A DNA stretch of 64,000 bases from Macrophomina tecta (taxonomy: Eukaryota > Ascomycota > Dothideomycetes > Botryosphaeriales > Botryosphaeriaceae). A model generated the notes under the pieces. It made no database searches. It saw only the letters and a program-made list of their open reading frames with translations, and had not been told where the DNA came from. The stretch lies in NCBI GenBank assembly GCA_024180945.1, contig JAKSGN010000023.1:310001-374000 (forward strand), written 5' to 3'. The position numbers and the translations under genes are program-made. The first letter of the stretch is position 1, and the number at the start of each line of letters is the position of its first letter. Of this stretch, positions 52,093 to 63,300 are shown one piece after another.

Positions 52093-53137
52093 ATGTTCAA
52101 CGTTCATTCTACTACGACTGAAAGACTCCTTAAAAGACGCTATAGAGAAGCGGTTGAGATCCTTAACGGAGAAAATATCCCCCTCATTGGCAGATTAGTC
52201 CGGATAGCCCCTTCCGAAGACATCCGCAATCTTTGTTTCGAAAAGCTAGAAGAACGCATATCAAACAAAGAGTGGTTATGTGAAGTTTCTGAGACACTAG
52301 GAGACCTCGATACGACTGTATACATTCATGATAACAGAATAGTGGCTTTGATAAGAAATGCGTAGTATGCGACCGCACAGGATGCCGAAGACAGTTTAAA
52401 GACTGTGAGCACGCAGTTTGTTCTCGTAAGTCAACACTAGTTCCCCAGAAAAGTAATTGCTCACGGAGACAGGCTGCCTAGACCGGATCTGCCCAATGTG
52501 CGGCCCAACCATCGAAACTTTGTGGAGTACCCTACATATTTATGGTAAACTATCAATGGAAACTCTTGGAAAGATAGATTTTGAAGAGCTTGCCGGCTTC
52601 GCCTTGAGCAAAAAAACCTTGGACGGTATAGAATCATTCTGTGTCTCTCACATTACTTTGGCCAAGTTAGTTAATGTTAGATATATGCGTCAGTTCCACC
52701 GACCCTAACATCAGGGGGTGGGGGTATAAGAGGCCCCCTAGCAACATGGAGTAACTGGACGAGTTCCGTCCTTTTGCTCCATTCCAACAGTTAAGGAATC
52801 AATTCGCTCAGAAGCTGAAGTGTGGCAAAAATGGCACGCGGTTGCTCAGGTACGTAAGGGATATTGAACGCAGGCGGACAGGTTCTTTTACTAATTATTA
52901 TTTCAGGCATCCTGTGTGAGAAATCATAGCATGATATTGGAATCTCTACACTTTGGATGCTCTACGGCAGATATTGATGAAGATATGCTTGCAGAAAGGC
53001 TTAAAAAAGTGTTATATTCCGATCTCAAACGGATACGCGACAAATTCTACGACGAAAATTCATCTTTAGAGGAATTTCTCGAATACATACCAAATATCGC
53101 TAGAGAGCTAGAAGAAATAACTAGCAGGATTAGCTGA
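52093..53137 (+). CDS. RING-finger (C3HC4) protein, candidate E3 ubiquitin ligase, five exons
   Basis: Exons read are 52093-52284, 52338-52425, 52473 to about 52675, 52742-52849 and 52907-53137. The best introns are 52426-52472 (GTAAGT...ACAG) and 52850-52906 (GTACGT...TTTCAG). The first (GTTTCT donor) and third (GTTAGA or GTTAAT donor) are weaker. Joining exons 2 and 3 creates an ideal RING: CVVC, 11 residues, CEH, AVC, SRC, LDRIC, PMC, i.e. C-x2-C-x11-C-x-H-x2-C-x2-C-x4-C-x2-C. The intron falls between the fifth and sixth ligands. The N-terminal 64 residues are helical and charged; the C-terminal part is helical (LKRIRDKFYDENSSLEEFLE). RING proteins pass ubiquitin from an E2 to a target. 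It starts 38 bp from the end of a dead Tc1 element and ends 27 bp before a solo LTR, yet every exon is open. Confidence 0.75.
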
Positions 53138-53164
53138 TTTAAGTTCGTTCTTCTAGTTTATCCT

Positions 53165-53311
53165 TGTTGGATTTGGTTGGGGGCAAAATCGTTGGTTGAG
53201 GAGTGGCATGAATTAGGAGGGGAGAGGCTCGGGAGCCCTCTATTCTCCTCAGAAACTAGGCTACATACTGTGGGATACATCTGTGCACTCTTATACAGCC
53301 ATATTCCAACA
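53165..53311 (-). mobile_element. solo LTR (147 bp) with near-matching target duplication
   Basis: Starts TGTTGGATTTGGTTGG and ends AGCCATATTCCAACA. Flanks ATCCT (53160-53164) and ATCTT (53312-53316) differ at one base. The core GGCATGAATTAGGAGG followed by the palindrome GAGGCTCGGGAGCCCTC is the family hallmark. Confidence 0.8.
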
Positions 53312-55418
53312 ATCTTTTATAAGTAATCGACTGATCTTCTATTTCATCAACCTGAATGTCTAGACATGGTAAAATGTAGAGATCAGGCCTCGATGATAAT
53401 CTTGAGTAGTATAAACCATTACTACATGCTGTTTAGTAGAACTTAAATCATCCTCCGAAACCAAATCGTTCTCATCTCATTGTCTGTTACTAACAATTGC
53501 CATCCGCTCAGGGTTACGGAATTATGAAACCGTGTGGAGTAGCTATAAATGCCCTAGCTGCTTTGGAAGTTTCTGCGAAGACCGTATCATTTTACTTAGA
53601 ACACTCTGGTGCCGTTGCGAAAGCCAGAAGCAATATTGAACTTCTGATAAATGAGCTCGGGCCACCATTGTCTCGACGTAAGACGATGACGGGTCAGCTG
53701 TAAGAGGGTAGCACTATTAAATTTACAACAAACACTTTCACTAGGGATATCCAATTTTAGCAACATCTTTGCCTTACATGATGAGCCACATGTCGCTGTG
53801 CACGATCTAATAATGTAGGATAGTCTGTTATCTGGCCTAACAATCAGCTTAGCTATCTATCCTCGTCCTATGCACAGATTACAAATTGTTGAAATATGTT
53901 CTGCATTCTCGTCTCCGGGACATCCTACTGCAGAACCCTATTAATGTAACAGACATACAGCTCTCTGCCTGCCGAGAACACATGCTATGCTATACGAGAT
54001 GTAGTAAGATGGCTCATCCAAAGGAAGCAATGTACATACAAGATTGGTTCGGCCCTTATCAGTCATCCGAATGTGCGTCTTCGCACTGCTTGGTCACTGT
54101 GTTAGATAATCACACCTGATCTAATTCATATAACTTCCAGATGCGTGCTCTTGAGCAACACCGTTAGAAGCTTCCTCCTGATTTCTCTTAGCCTCATTGG
54201 GGAGCGGGAATAACTGTAGTATGCTGCGTGTAAGTGGCTCCCTTTGCCATGCTTTGAACTCATACTGAGCGTGTGCTTGCAGAGGACAAAACGCGTGCAC
54301 GATCTTGTGTCCGAGCGATGCTTCGACGCGCTTCCTACCCATTACATGCAGAGGCTCCAAAGTGAATACGCAAATGGGCGGCCGGATCTGGGACAAGCTG
54401 TCGCCTACTCCATAATTTATTGCTGTCCAAGCATACTCTACGTTTCTAAGCGGAAATAAGAGAAGAACGTGGGGTCTGTTCTGAATGGCCGGCGGGAGCC
54501 CGAGTGATGGATATAATGCTCTTCATTGCAAACATTTCTTAAACTTGATGATCCTTGCCTATGAGCGTACTCCTTTTCATTACAGGCTGTGAAGCTATAC
54601 TTTCATATTGGTAACTTTGAATACTTAAATCAACTTCGGACTTTTTATTGTATCCTGTTGAAAGGACCGCTATGTTTCGCACTTGTTATGGAGAATCAGT
54701 AGCAAGGTAGGTAATAGAGACCGTATGGTAATGTCAAACATTAGCGTTACAGGACTATCCGCGGCTTACTAGCCCGACACTGTAGTATAAAGGGGATCCT
54801 CCCCCACCACTCGTTACACTCTTCAGCAGCATCGTCAATTCATTCTCTACTCATTACAAAGTCTTACATTAATCGAGTACTTCTTGAGGGGTGCGAGTAA
54901 TAGATTTATAAAAGTGTATTTTGTAGGAATGGCATTTTGTAGTACGTGAGTACGTTTTCTATTAGCCGCTTTATTGCTGCGAATGTGACGATGGCTTGTT
55001 CTTGAGAGAAACGCGAAGAATTCAGCCGAGATGTCGTGTTTTTTTCTCAGCGCAACTTGCTCCGACCTCTCTCCTCTGCTCCGTGCATCTATCTGCATTT
55101 ACAACGTCTATGCGTAGGTAAAATAAAGACAGCCCTTTGGGCGTAGTTTCCCAGCGAAATATCGGGATGACAAAGTCTAGTACAGAAAATGTGCCACACA
55201 GTATCTGTGACGCTGCTGATGAAATGAATCTCTTGATTACAAATAAGAAGCCGATGCGCTACGATGCTTCTGTTGGTCACAAATTGACTACCTGAGTCAT
55301 CTGTCAGCAATTGAACAACCGCCTACGATAAAGCCGGCACTAGTGTACTAATATTTGCATGTATTTATTTACTGTGCGCCTTCCTTGCTTCTTTCAATGT
55401 GGATACCCTAGACCAGAG
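53312..55418. other. intergenic; only doubtful short ORFs
   Basis: Frames at 53497-53703 (68 codons) and 53886-54119 (77 codons) have ATG starts but no motif; a possible 3' splice site (CCGCTCAG) precedes the first, so they could be exons of an unrecognised gene. The rest is AT-rich. Confidence 0.35.
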
Positions 55419-56387
55419 ATGACGATACCCCTGTATAGAGCCTTGGCTGTGCTATCAATAGCCGTGCTGGCGACTGCCGACCCCGACGGCCTCACCAATT
55501 GCGGCGAAACGTCCACCGTACCTGGGCTGATTGGCGAGAACACCACAGTCAGCTTCCCGATCGCGGGCACCTGCAAAACAGTTATTGCAAACTACGCCGA
55601 CGGAAGCGAGGAGTCTATTTCTGTTGAGCCTTCAGATTGCGATCGTTCTAACTCACCAAGCGAGTCGCAGGTGTATCAAATCACCTTTGGATCCTTGTCT
55701 CCCCGCGGCGTGGCATCCATCTTGTTCAACTGCAATGGCGGACTGCAGGTGTTCTGCCAGCGGTATAATATCACGGCTGGCGACGGACTGCCGGCGCAGG
55801 CCACAACGAACATTACGGCGATGTGCAACGAAACGACCACGTACCCGCTGCTGTCGTCAGACGGATTGTCGAGTGGGATCGTCGCTGCAACACCGGTCGG
55901 CGCCGGGCAGACCCCGAGCACTCTGCTCACAGCCACGTCAACGCCTCTGCAGGGACCGCATGGCACGACGGACTCAAACTCCGCAACCGAGAGCCCTGCT
56001 GGGCCAGGCCAAAGCCAAGGTCAGTCGGCAGGGGGCACATCCGGCCCATCCAGTATGATCGAGACCACATCTCCCACGAGCCAGAATAGCGGGACTTCCC
56101 AACCGACTGACGGAGGCAACTCACCATATGATGGAGAAGCCAGCGGTACATCTGATGGAGCAGCCAGCAGCACACCTGATGGAGGAGGCAGTGGCATACC
56201 TGGTGGAGGAGGCAGCGGCACACGTGATGGAGGAGCCAGCTTAACATCTGGTGTGGCCACGAGTCCTAGCTCTGCAGTTCCAAGCATAACGGCGGCCGCC
56301 GAGCAGAGCACACGGTCTCCTATCAACACGCCGAATAGCCCCTACGTACCTTTGACACCCCAGCCTAGTTGCACTTGCACATGTTGA
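55419..56387 (+). CDS. secreted Ser/Thr/Gly-rich protein with a repeat tail
   Basis: From the ATG at 55419 (322 residues) the first 20 residues are a clean signal peptide (MTIPLYRALAVLSIAVLATA). The next 120 residues contain six Cys (for example TNCGETS, GTCKTV, PSDCDRS, FNCNGG, VFCQRYN, AMCNETT) and several N-x-S/T sites, suggesting a small disulphide-bonded extracellular domain. Residues about 150-300 are a low-complexity stalk; part of it is a tandem array with units like SGTSDGAAS/STPDGGGSG. The protein ends in PSCTCTC and lacks a hydrophobic GPI signal, so it is probably soluble or wall-bound by disulphides. No enzyme domain is seen. Starting at the earlier ATG (55359) would bury the signal peptide, so it is not preferred. 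Confidence 0.75.
   Translation: MTIPLYRALAVLSIAVLATADPDGLTNCGETSTVPGLIGENTTVSFPIAGTCKTVIANYADGSEESISVEPSDCDRSNSPSESQVYQITFGSLSPRGVASILFNCNGGLQVFCQRYNITAGDGLPAQATTNITAMCNETTTYPLLSSDGLSSGIVAATPVGAGQTPSTLLTATSTPLQGPHGTTDSNSATESPAGPGQSQGQSAGGTSGPSSMIETTSPTSQNSGTSQPTDGGNSPYDGEASGTSDGAASSTPDGGGSGIPGGGGSGTRDGGASLTSGVATSPSSAVPSITAAAEQSTRSPINTPNSPYVPLTPQPSCTCTC
56096..56245 (+). repeat. in-gene tandem repeat of the secreted protein
   Basis: Degenerate 15- to 30-bp units built on GATGGAG[C/G]AGCCAGC and CC[T/A]GATGGAGGAGGCAG repeat at least five times. Such arrays change length easily by slippage or recombination. Confidence 0.7.
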
Positions 56388-56526
56388 AGATTGAACCAGG
56401 TTTAGGTCTTGTGCTTGGATACCAGATCGAGTTTTCCTTCATTAAGTGGATTTGTGTACTGTTGCCTTGAATTATTATCGATGAGATCTCTAAAATCAGT
56501 TAACTATAAAATCAGACATATGTCTG

Positions 56527-56738
56527 TGTCGGACTATCTCACTACTTCCTCAGGCACCACATTGATTCCTTCCTCGGTCACTCCCTACCCTCGGTAATGC
56601 AATCCCCTCGGATCTATTACTTCCTCGGTTATACTGTCTGATGTTGTGTATATAAAGACACTCTTTCACCTCTCTTCAAATACAGGCAGAATCTACTCTT
56701 TTCTGACCTCACTACACTTCACTCACCCAATTCCAACA
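56527..56738 (+). mobile_element. solo LTR (212 bp), TGTC-type, perfect GTCTG target duplication
   Basis: Starts TGTCGGACTATCTCAC and ends CACCCAATTCCAACA. Flanked by GTCTG (56522-56526 and 56739-56743). It has the TGTATATAAAGACAC TATA region and the CAGGCAGAATCTACTC motif of the family, with a diverged 5' half. This copy fixes the ends of the TGTC family. Confidence 0.88.
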
Positions 56739-57957
56739 GTCTGATATACTGGTCTGTTCGTTTTGTCTCTGGCGTTCCGCGGGCCCCACTTCAGCTCCTC
56801 TTGCCTTCTGTCATTCAGCTAAAGGATTCATAGTGGTTCCTCTTAACACGTAGCTGGGGAGGTGCCTCCCGTCATTACATCCATCCTTTGGTGGAGAGTC
56901 CTCCTGAGTATGTGCAAAGGCTATATTTATAAATGTACCTATTTCCGGTTATGCAGGGCTCCGGACGCTAGCTCTTTTCAACCTCTAAGCCGAAGAAGGC
57001 TGTCGAAGCACCAAATAATAGGGCACGCTTCCGAAGAAGGTTTGCCAATTGTTCCTTTCTTCGCAAGGTACAAGGACAGTCTTCGGATTATCTTCTCTCT
57101 CCAATGGGTCTCGTGCTGCGGCGCATGAGATGGGTCATCATTAACAATTCAAATGGGGAGTCAAACACGTTTACCACGTTTCACAGAATACCCCCCTCCC
57201 CTCACAAGGAACACCGGCAAAGGATGGACGAAGATAGCGGACTGGAACGTAATAGCTTATTTGATCTACTTGGCGGCAAGCGTCTAAGATATGTCATACC
57301 AACTTACAATAAAAACATGAATAGGAGATAATAACATTACAGCTGCAGAGAACTCTCCTCACAGGCTCTGCTTACCATTCACTAACTCTCCTTTTTCCTT
57401 GCCTCTTCTCTTCCCTCTCAGATTGACAGACTACATATATGCTGAGTTAGTTAGTAGAAAGATATGATATATCGCTTAGGGCAGTGTGCTATGGTCAATT
57501 GATCTCATAGAATTCGCGGTTTATCCGCCAAAATTCATGAAATAAGTGACTTCGTTGCTTTTTTCTCCCAAAGGCGCCTGTGGTGCTTGTTAATAATTAT
57601 TCGATAATATATAACCGAGATTATTGAGCCTATCTACCGTCGGAATTATAATGTGCAAAAACAACAGGGAAAAAAAGGTAGCAAGATTATATCAAAGCAT
57701 GGACTACAGAAGTGTGAGACAGCGCTGTGGAAACATGATATAATTCTAGCTTACAACTTTATGACGCACAAAATATAATATTTTAGTAGAGCAATGATGT
57801 AATAAAACATCTCGCGCGAAAACAAGGTGAGCGCTTCTTGGAGATTTCCAGAGGCTTCGCGCCGCTCATCTCCTCCCATTTCCTCGTGCAAGTCCTTCTT
57901 CGCTAGAGCACATACCTTTTGCGTTCAAATCGCTGTACGGCGCCGCTCGTATTCTTG
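56739..57957. other. intergenic, no gene supported
   Basis: ORFs at 56862-57128 and 57104-57331 lack motifs and overlap each other. AT-rich beyond 57400. Confidence 0.35.
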
Positions 57958-57965
57958 TGATGAAT

Positions 57966-58054
57966 GGGTATGATGGGTATGTTTGGTATGACGGGTATGC
58001 TTGGTATGACGGGTATGATGGGCATGACGGGTATGATGGGCATGACGGGTATGA
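57966..58054 (+). repeat. 9-bp minisatellite (GGTATGAYG-type unit)
   Basis: About ten tandem copies of a 9-bp unit, GGTATGATG or GGTATGACG, with higher-order alternation of 18 bp. Because the unit is a multiple of three, several frames on both strands stay open: Met-Gly repeats on plus, and Ile-Pro or His-Thr repeats on minus. No flanking gene is recognised. Confidence 0.75.
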
Positions 58055-59789
58055 TGAGTACGGCTTGCGGGCGACTTGGCGTTTCTGAATCCATTACGCG
58101 CCTGCTCCGCCGCGGGCTTCCCGGCCGACACAACCAAGCAGTTTGCAGCCACATCACATTCAGGAAACAGATCCTGGCGCTAGAGATGGCTGGAGTGGTC
58201 TGACATTATCATCATGTAAATTAGCAGCAGCAGGCAGCAGGACATCTACAGGCTGCAAGGTGTGCGATCGCCAAGACCGATACGGAGGCCGAGTTGATTA
58301 ATCGCGCGATTAACGCGCGAAAGCAAGTGATCCAGGCATGAGGTCCGCTCTTCTTGCAGATATCACACCGTTGGTATGATTGACCCACTGTTCCTGCGTC
58401 TTCCACTCTGCGTGTCTGCGGTGCTGAGCGCTTAGGCTAACTTAAATTGGATAGCGTGGGTGATCTGGGCAATGCGGCGGGCGCGCCCGTTGCAACGGCC
58501 GGCGATATTCCTTGCGCCAATGTTACCGATCGAGCTGTCCGACGCAGTCACATTGCTAGTTTTATGGAAGAGATGTTGTAAAAACGTATTGAATCAGGCT
58601 AGAATACTTCAGTATGCGTGATGACTGCCTGACCGCCCAGTCTCTTGAGTGTGAATTTTTGGCGGAGGAACGGTTGCGATGTGAAGCTGTGCCACAGACG
58701 CACAGCGCTTACGGCCCCAGATCCAGGAGAATTTCCGAGCCCTGACACACGTCCTCGGCTCTTTTCTCGGGGATTTTTGGACGCGAAGGAAGGACGGAAG
58801 GCGTGGCACAGTCAGTGTGCGCGCTAATTCCTACCGTTAGAGGGCTAGCTAATCCCACCGTCCCGAGCGCAGCCTACCAATGGGGGCATCTCATGGCTGC
58901 TTCCCCAACGTTCCGGCGGCACAGCAGCGAATAGCCGGAGAGCCCATACGAGATACTACTGATAGCGGGGAATTATCTCTCACGGATCGACGGTGTGGCA
59001 ACGCCAGAAGCGATTTTCGGCAACTGCATGATCGAGGTATTCAAAAAGCATACAATTGATTAGTATTGAACATGCACTGAGGCAACATGAGTCCAGTCAT
59101 TGCTGATCAATATCTTACTGCCGGATTGGTATCCATGGCTAGTGTCACTCATTCCTTACGAGGAACAACTGGAATTCCTTCAAGAGCCTGACGAACAGGA
59201 TCCGATTTTGTGGCTCTGATGACCATCCGCCATCGTATAGAGATTAAAAAAAAAAAAAGAAAAATACTAGAATACACGAGATCCCGTGAAGTAGAGCATT
59301 CACCACGAGTTATCTAAAAGAACGATTGAGTCTGGATAGACCTTAATGATTCGTTTTCCCAAGTTCCATGGCTCTTTAATTTGAATGAGAAAAGAAAAAA
59401 AAAAAAGAAGAATGTATCCTTTTTTATATTTATATATATATATATCTGTGCTTTAGATATTGGAATAGTCTAATCACGTTATCTAGGTCTGACGAAAGCG
59501 AGAAAGATAATAGACGATATGAACTGATGCCGGTAGGCTAGGGATGAAGCGAATACTTCGGAACTTGACTCAACAATATAGTTCAGCTATTATGCAGAGG
59601 GGTTCATTTTATAAGGAGATATTGAAGTTTCTGCACCCTTTGCCATTGTGTCTCATTAATTTTGATATTCCCTGCTGATCTGTCCACTGCTTGGCAGAGA
59701 TCCTTTAATGTCCCTGACACGTTGCTCGATTTCGGTCCAGTTTAAACTGTGGAATTCCATTTTGATCTCCTCCCTGTGAGAAAAAATAT
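58055..59789. other. intergenic; simple-sequence tracts, no gene supported
   Basis: Poly-A-rich tracts occur at about 59247-59266 and 59390-59406, and a TA microsatellite at about 59428-59444. A GC-rich patch at 58470-58510 (GGGCGCGCCCG) has no recognisable role. The short ORFs show no motifs. Confidence 0.4.
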
Positions 59790-59997
59790 TGTTGGAATAT
59801 TTGATTCAGTAGTGTTTTGGATTCAGTTATGTCTTATACTCGTTGCACACCTGTCTTAGCAGGTAAGCAAGTTACATACCCGTTTCACCCTAGTAGGTAG
59901 GATAGGTATAAGGGAAGCCCGTACGGCCTCCCTCTACTAGTCATGCCAATTCATCCCATTTACTATTGAATAAGCCGTCACACCACTTGTTCCAACA
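59790..59997 (+). repeat. 5' LTR of the copia element (208 bp)
   Basis: Starts TGTTGGAATATTTGATTC and ends CACCACTTGTTCCAACA. It contains GGTATAAGGGAAGCCCG followed by TACGGCCTCCC, a TATA box leading into an inverted GC-rich motif, likely the start region of the transcript. The segment preceding it is AATAT; the other flank is beyond the window. Confidence 0.9.
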
Positions 59998-60015
59998 GTT
60001 ATGAGCCCGGATGCG
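59998..60015 (+). promoter_or_regulatory. primer binding site, half-tRNA (initiator Met) type
   Basis: GTTATGAGCCCGGATGCG directly abuts the LTR. It is complementary to the anticodon-stem region of an initiator tRNA-Met (anticodon loop CUCAUAA), the kind of internal tRNA fragment used as primer by Drosophila copia and several fungal copia elements. The match to this fungus's own tRNA has not been checked. Confidence 0.65.
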
Positions 60016-60317
60016 TCTTAGGTGCCTTTCGCAGTCTAAGCCATCCTCCCTAGCACCTTATTGTGCTATTCCGAGCGTTCCGTGGCATCCGGACGTTCAT
60101 CCTTGGCACTCTTTTGCCATACGTGTCCTGTAACGGAGGATTTCAGTTGCCTCCTACAACACGCCTTTTTATTACCTGAAGCGCAGCACTTTGCCACCGC
60201 CTCAGGGTAATACCTTTTAAGTAACGGCTTGTTTATTGGCCTTACGCCCATTGCCTACTTTGGCAACCTACCTGTGCCTCCTTTGGCACACAACACGACG
60301 CAACGCAACACTGCGCC

Positions 60318-63300
60318 ATGACGTCTTCCAAACCTATCGTTGTCTTGAAAACAGCCGATAATTGGGATGAATGGTACTTCATCATCCAATCAAGAGCCAA
60401 GAAATACGAGATATTTGAGTATATCGATCCATCGAAGCCTGAGAAACCTACTCAACCAACCGAACCAGTTGAGGTTCAAGAGCCACCAGCCTCTGATCCA
60501 AACCAACAAAGAGCCTGGGAGCGCTACAAAATACAAATCAGGGCTCGTGAAAGAGACCTAGCTAAACAGGAGAAGCTGAAAAAGGAAATCAACGATCTAT
60601 CAACGATCATTGAGGACTCAGTGAGCCCATCACTGCTTCCAATCCTAAAGAAGCTTAGGGGCGATTCGCACCCCTATTCTCAGCTTACAGCGCTTAAGGC
60701 GCGGCTCCAACCAACAAAGGAGACTCAGGAAGAACTTATCGTTAATAAGCTTCGCCAGCTTGAGAAGCCTCCAAGCAGTCAGAACATTGATAAATGGCTT
60801 TCACAATGGGAAGAGACTCTGTTCAAGGCAGAGGAGCTCGAACTTCCAGAGGTTATGGGTAATCGAGGCAAGGTCGCCTTTCTTAAGGCGCTTACCCCTC
60901 TTGATGCCCACTGGGCCTCCGCCCACAAGATTAAGCTCCAGGACAATGAGCTTACCAAGTCGCTTCATAATCTGATTATCGACTACCGAAACTACTCACG
61001 CCAAAATGCGGCCGAGAATCCAAAGGCTACCAAAGCAGCCTTCACTGCTTCACTAAGGGATAAGAAGCAGGAAAGAAAGCTACCCGCCTGCTTATGTGGC
61101 GAAAATCACTACTACGATAAATGTGGATATTACAATCCAGAGGCTAGACCAGCAGATTGGACACCAAACCAGGAGGTTCAAGACAAGGTCAACAAGGCAC
61201 TCGAGGATCCACAGATTAAGAGAAGAGTTGAACGCTCCATTGAACGGTTCAAAAATGGCCAAAATCACGGCCAAAGCCAGAAGAAGCAGGACAACGCTCC
61301 TCAAAAGGAACAAGAGCCAAAACCAGGCAAAGGAGATAAGAAAACATCATCCTTTCCAGCTGTAGTTGCCTCATCATTTAATGCACAACGCATTTCAAGG
61401 CCTACAACGCTTGATCTCTCATGGATTGCCGACACTGGCACAACACACCATATCTGCAATCAGTACATGAAGAATCGCTACACCAAAACAAGGGACGCAG
61501 GGCCAGATGACTACGTCACATCAGGAAACTCTACGGTTAAGATCGAGTCATTTGGTGAGGCACTGGTGTATACCACCAACCACAAGCTAGTATATACCAC
61601 CAACCACAAGGGCCCACGCACTATTAAGCTTATGGACGTGGCCTACGTACCCTCGTTTATGGCAAACCTCGTCTCTGTTGCTAAGGCAAGAGAAAAGGGA
61701 ATCGAGTTAGACACAGGACGCATGTGCCTCTACTTAGAGGACTTCATTGTGGCCTATCTAACCTTCGCCCAAAACCACTTCTTCATGGAATATAAGGAAG
61801 CAGATGATCCACCAGCTGTAGTGTCCAACGTTGCCAATCGCTCGTTGCCAGCCACACAATGGCATGAAATCTTTGCACATGCAGGCCAAAGAGCTATTCG
61901 AGCCTTGCCACAGGCAGTACAAGGAGCCATAATTACCGATCAGCAGTTACCTGATCACTGTGATGTGTGCGCACGCACTAAGGCACAACAGCAGATCTCT
62001 CGATCCATGCAACCAGAGGAATTATTAGAAGAAGTATTCTTTCGAGTCTCATTTGACTTAATACACATGACACGAGCCAACAACGGCCACCAATGGATTA
62101 CGCATCTTGAATGCGCTTCCACCAAATTCACTTTTGCGGTCACTCACGCAACTAAGGATGAGTGCACCCAGCACCTTCTCAACATCATCCAAATGATTAA
62201 GACAAGATTTGGCAAATCAGTAGCCTTTCTTAGATCAGATGGAGAAGTGTCGCTTACACGAGCCTTTAAGCAGCAGCTTGAGCAGCAGGGAGTTACCCAT
62301 GAAGTATCAGCTCCGTATACCCCTCAGCAGAACGGCGCATCAGAGCGTTTAGGGCACTCAATCATCATCAAAGCAAGATCATTGCGAGTTAGTGCCAACC
62401 TGCCTGAGCACCTATGGCCTGAAATTATCAAGGCAGCAGTCTACATCCACAATAGAACTCCAATGAAGCGCCACCATTGGAAAACGCCATTTGAGCGTGT
62501 CCATGGCAAGAAGCCAAAAGTAGCTCACCTTCGAGTTTATGGCTGTAAAGCCTACTCACTACTGAAGAACATTCCACGCAGTAATAAGCTGGATGAACGT
62601 GTCCTTATCGGATATTTGGTTGGATATGACTCCACCAACATCTACAGAATCTGGCATCCTCCAAAGGACCGAGTAGTACGCTCAAGAGACGTCACCTTTG
62701 ACGAATCCAGCAAGTTCTCTCCAGAGGATCTAGAAAAGATACTCGCTCTGCAGCAACAGGAGCAAAATCAAGAGCAAGAGGTAGTTATTCCTCGTATTAC
62801 GCTTTATGAGGAGGAGATTATCCCCTCGGATCAGGAATCTGAGGTCTTCTTTGACCTTAGTGATGAGCCATCACCGGCTCCAAATCAATCAACTCAAGAA
62901 ACTCCAGAGACTCAAGGCAGCCGCCTAGGCGCCCAAGCACGAGGAACACAACTAGATTATCTACCAAGCCCTTCAGAATCAACCAGTGAAGGCCTAGCAC
63001 GCGAACAGCATGCGAAAAGCAGCCTACAAGCGGGCTCAACTCAAGGCGAGCAAACACCAGATCCTTCAGATCACGCATTACCAGATCGATCCACTCCAGT
63101 CCAACAACAAGCCTCTCAAGGCTTAGCCTCTCAAGGCTTAGGGGGTGAAGATCAACAGAATCAACAATCACGAGGACTCGGGCAGCTTATACCAGTCCAA
63201 TACGAGAATCCACCTGATCCAGGCGCTGCTAGAGGAAACCGTGCCCCAAGAGGACGTGATATTGCAGCGGATATTAATCCAAACCTGATTATCCACGGAT

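Noticed and set aside
57903..58203. Met-Gly or Ile-Pro repeat protein gene
   Set aside because: Open frames on both strands follow from the 9-bp repeat; no splice, start or domain evidence favours one.
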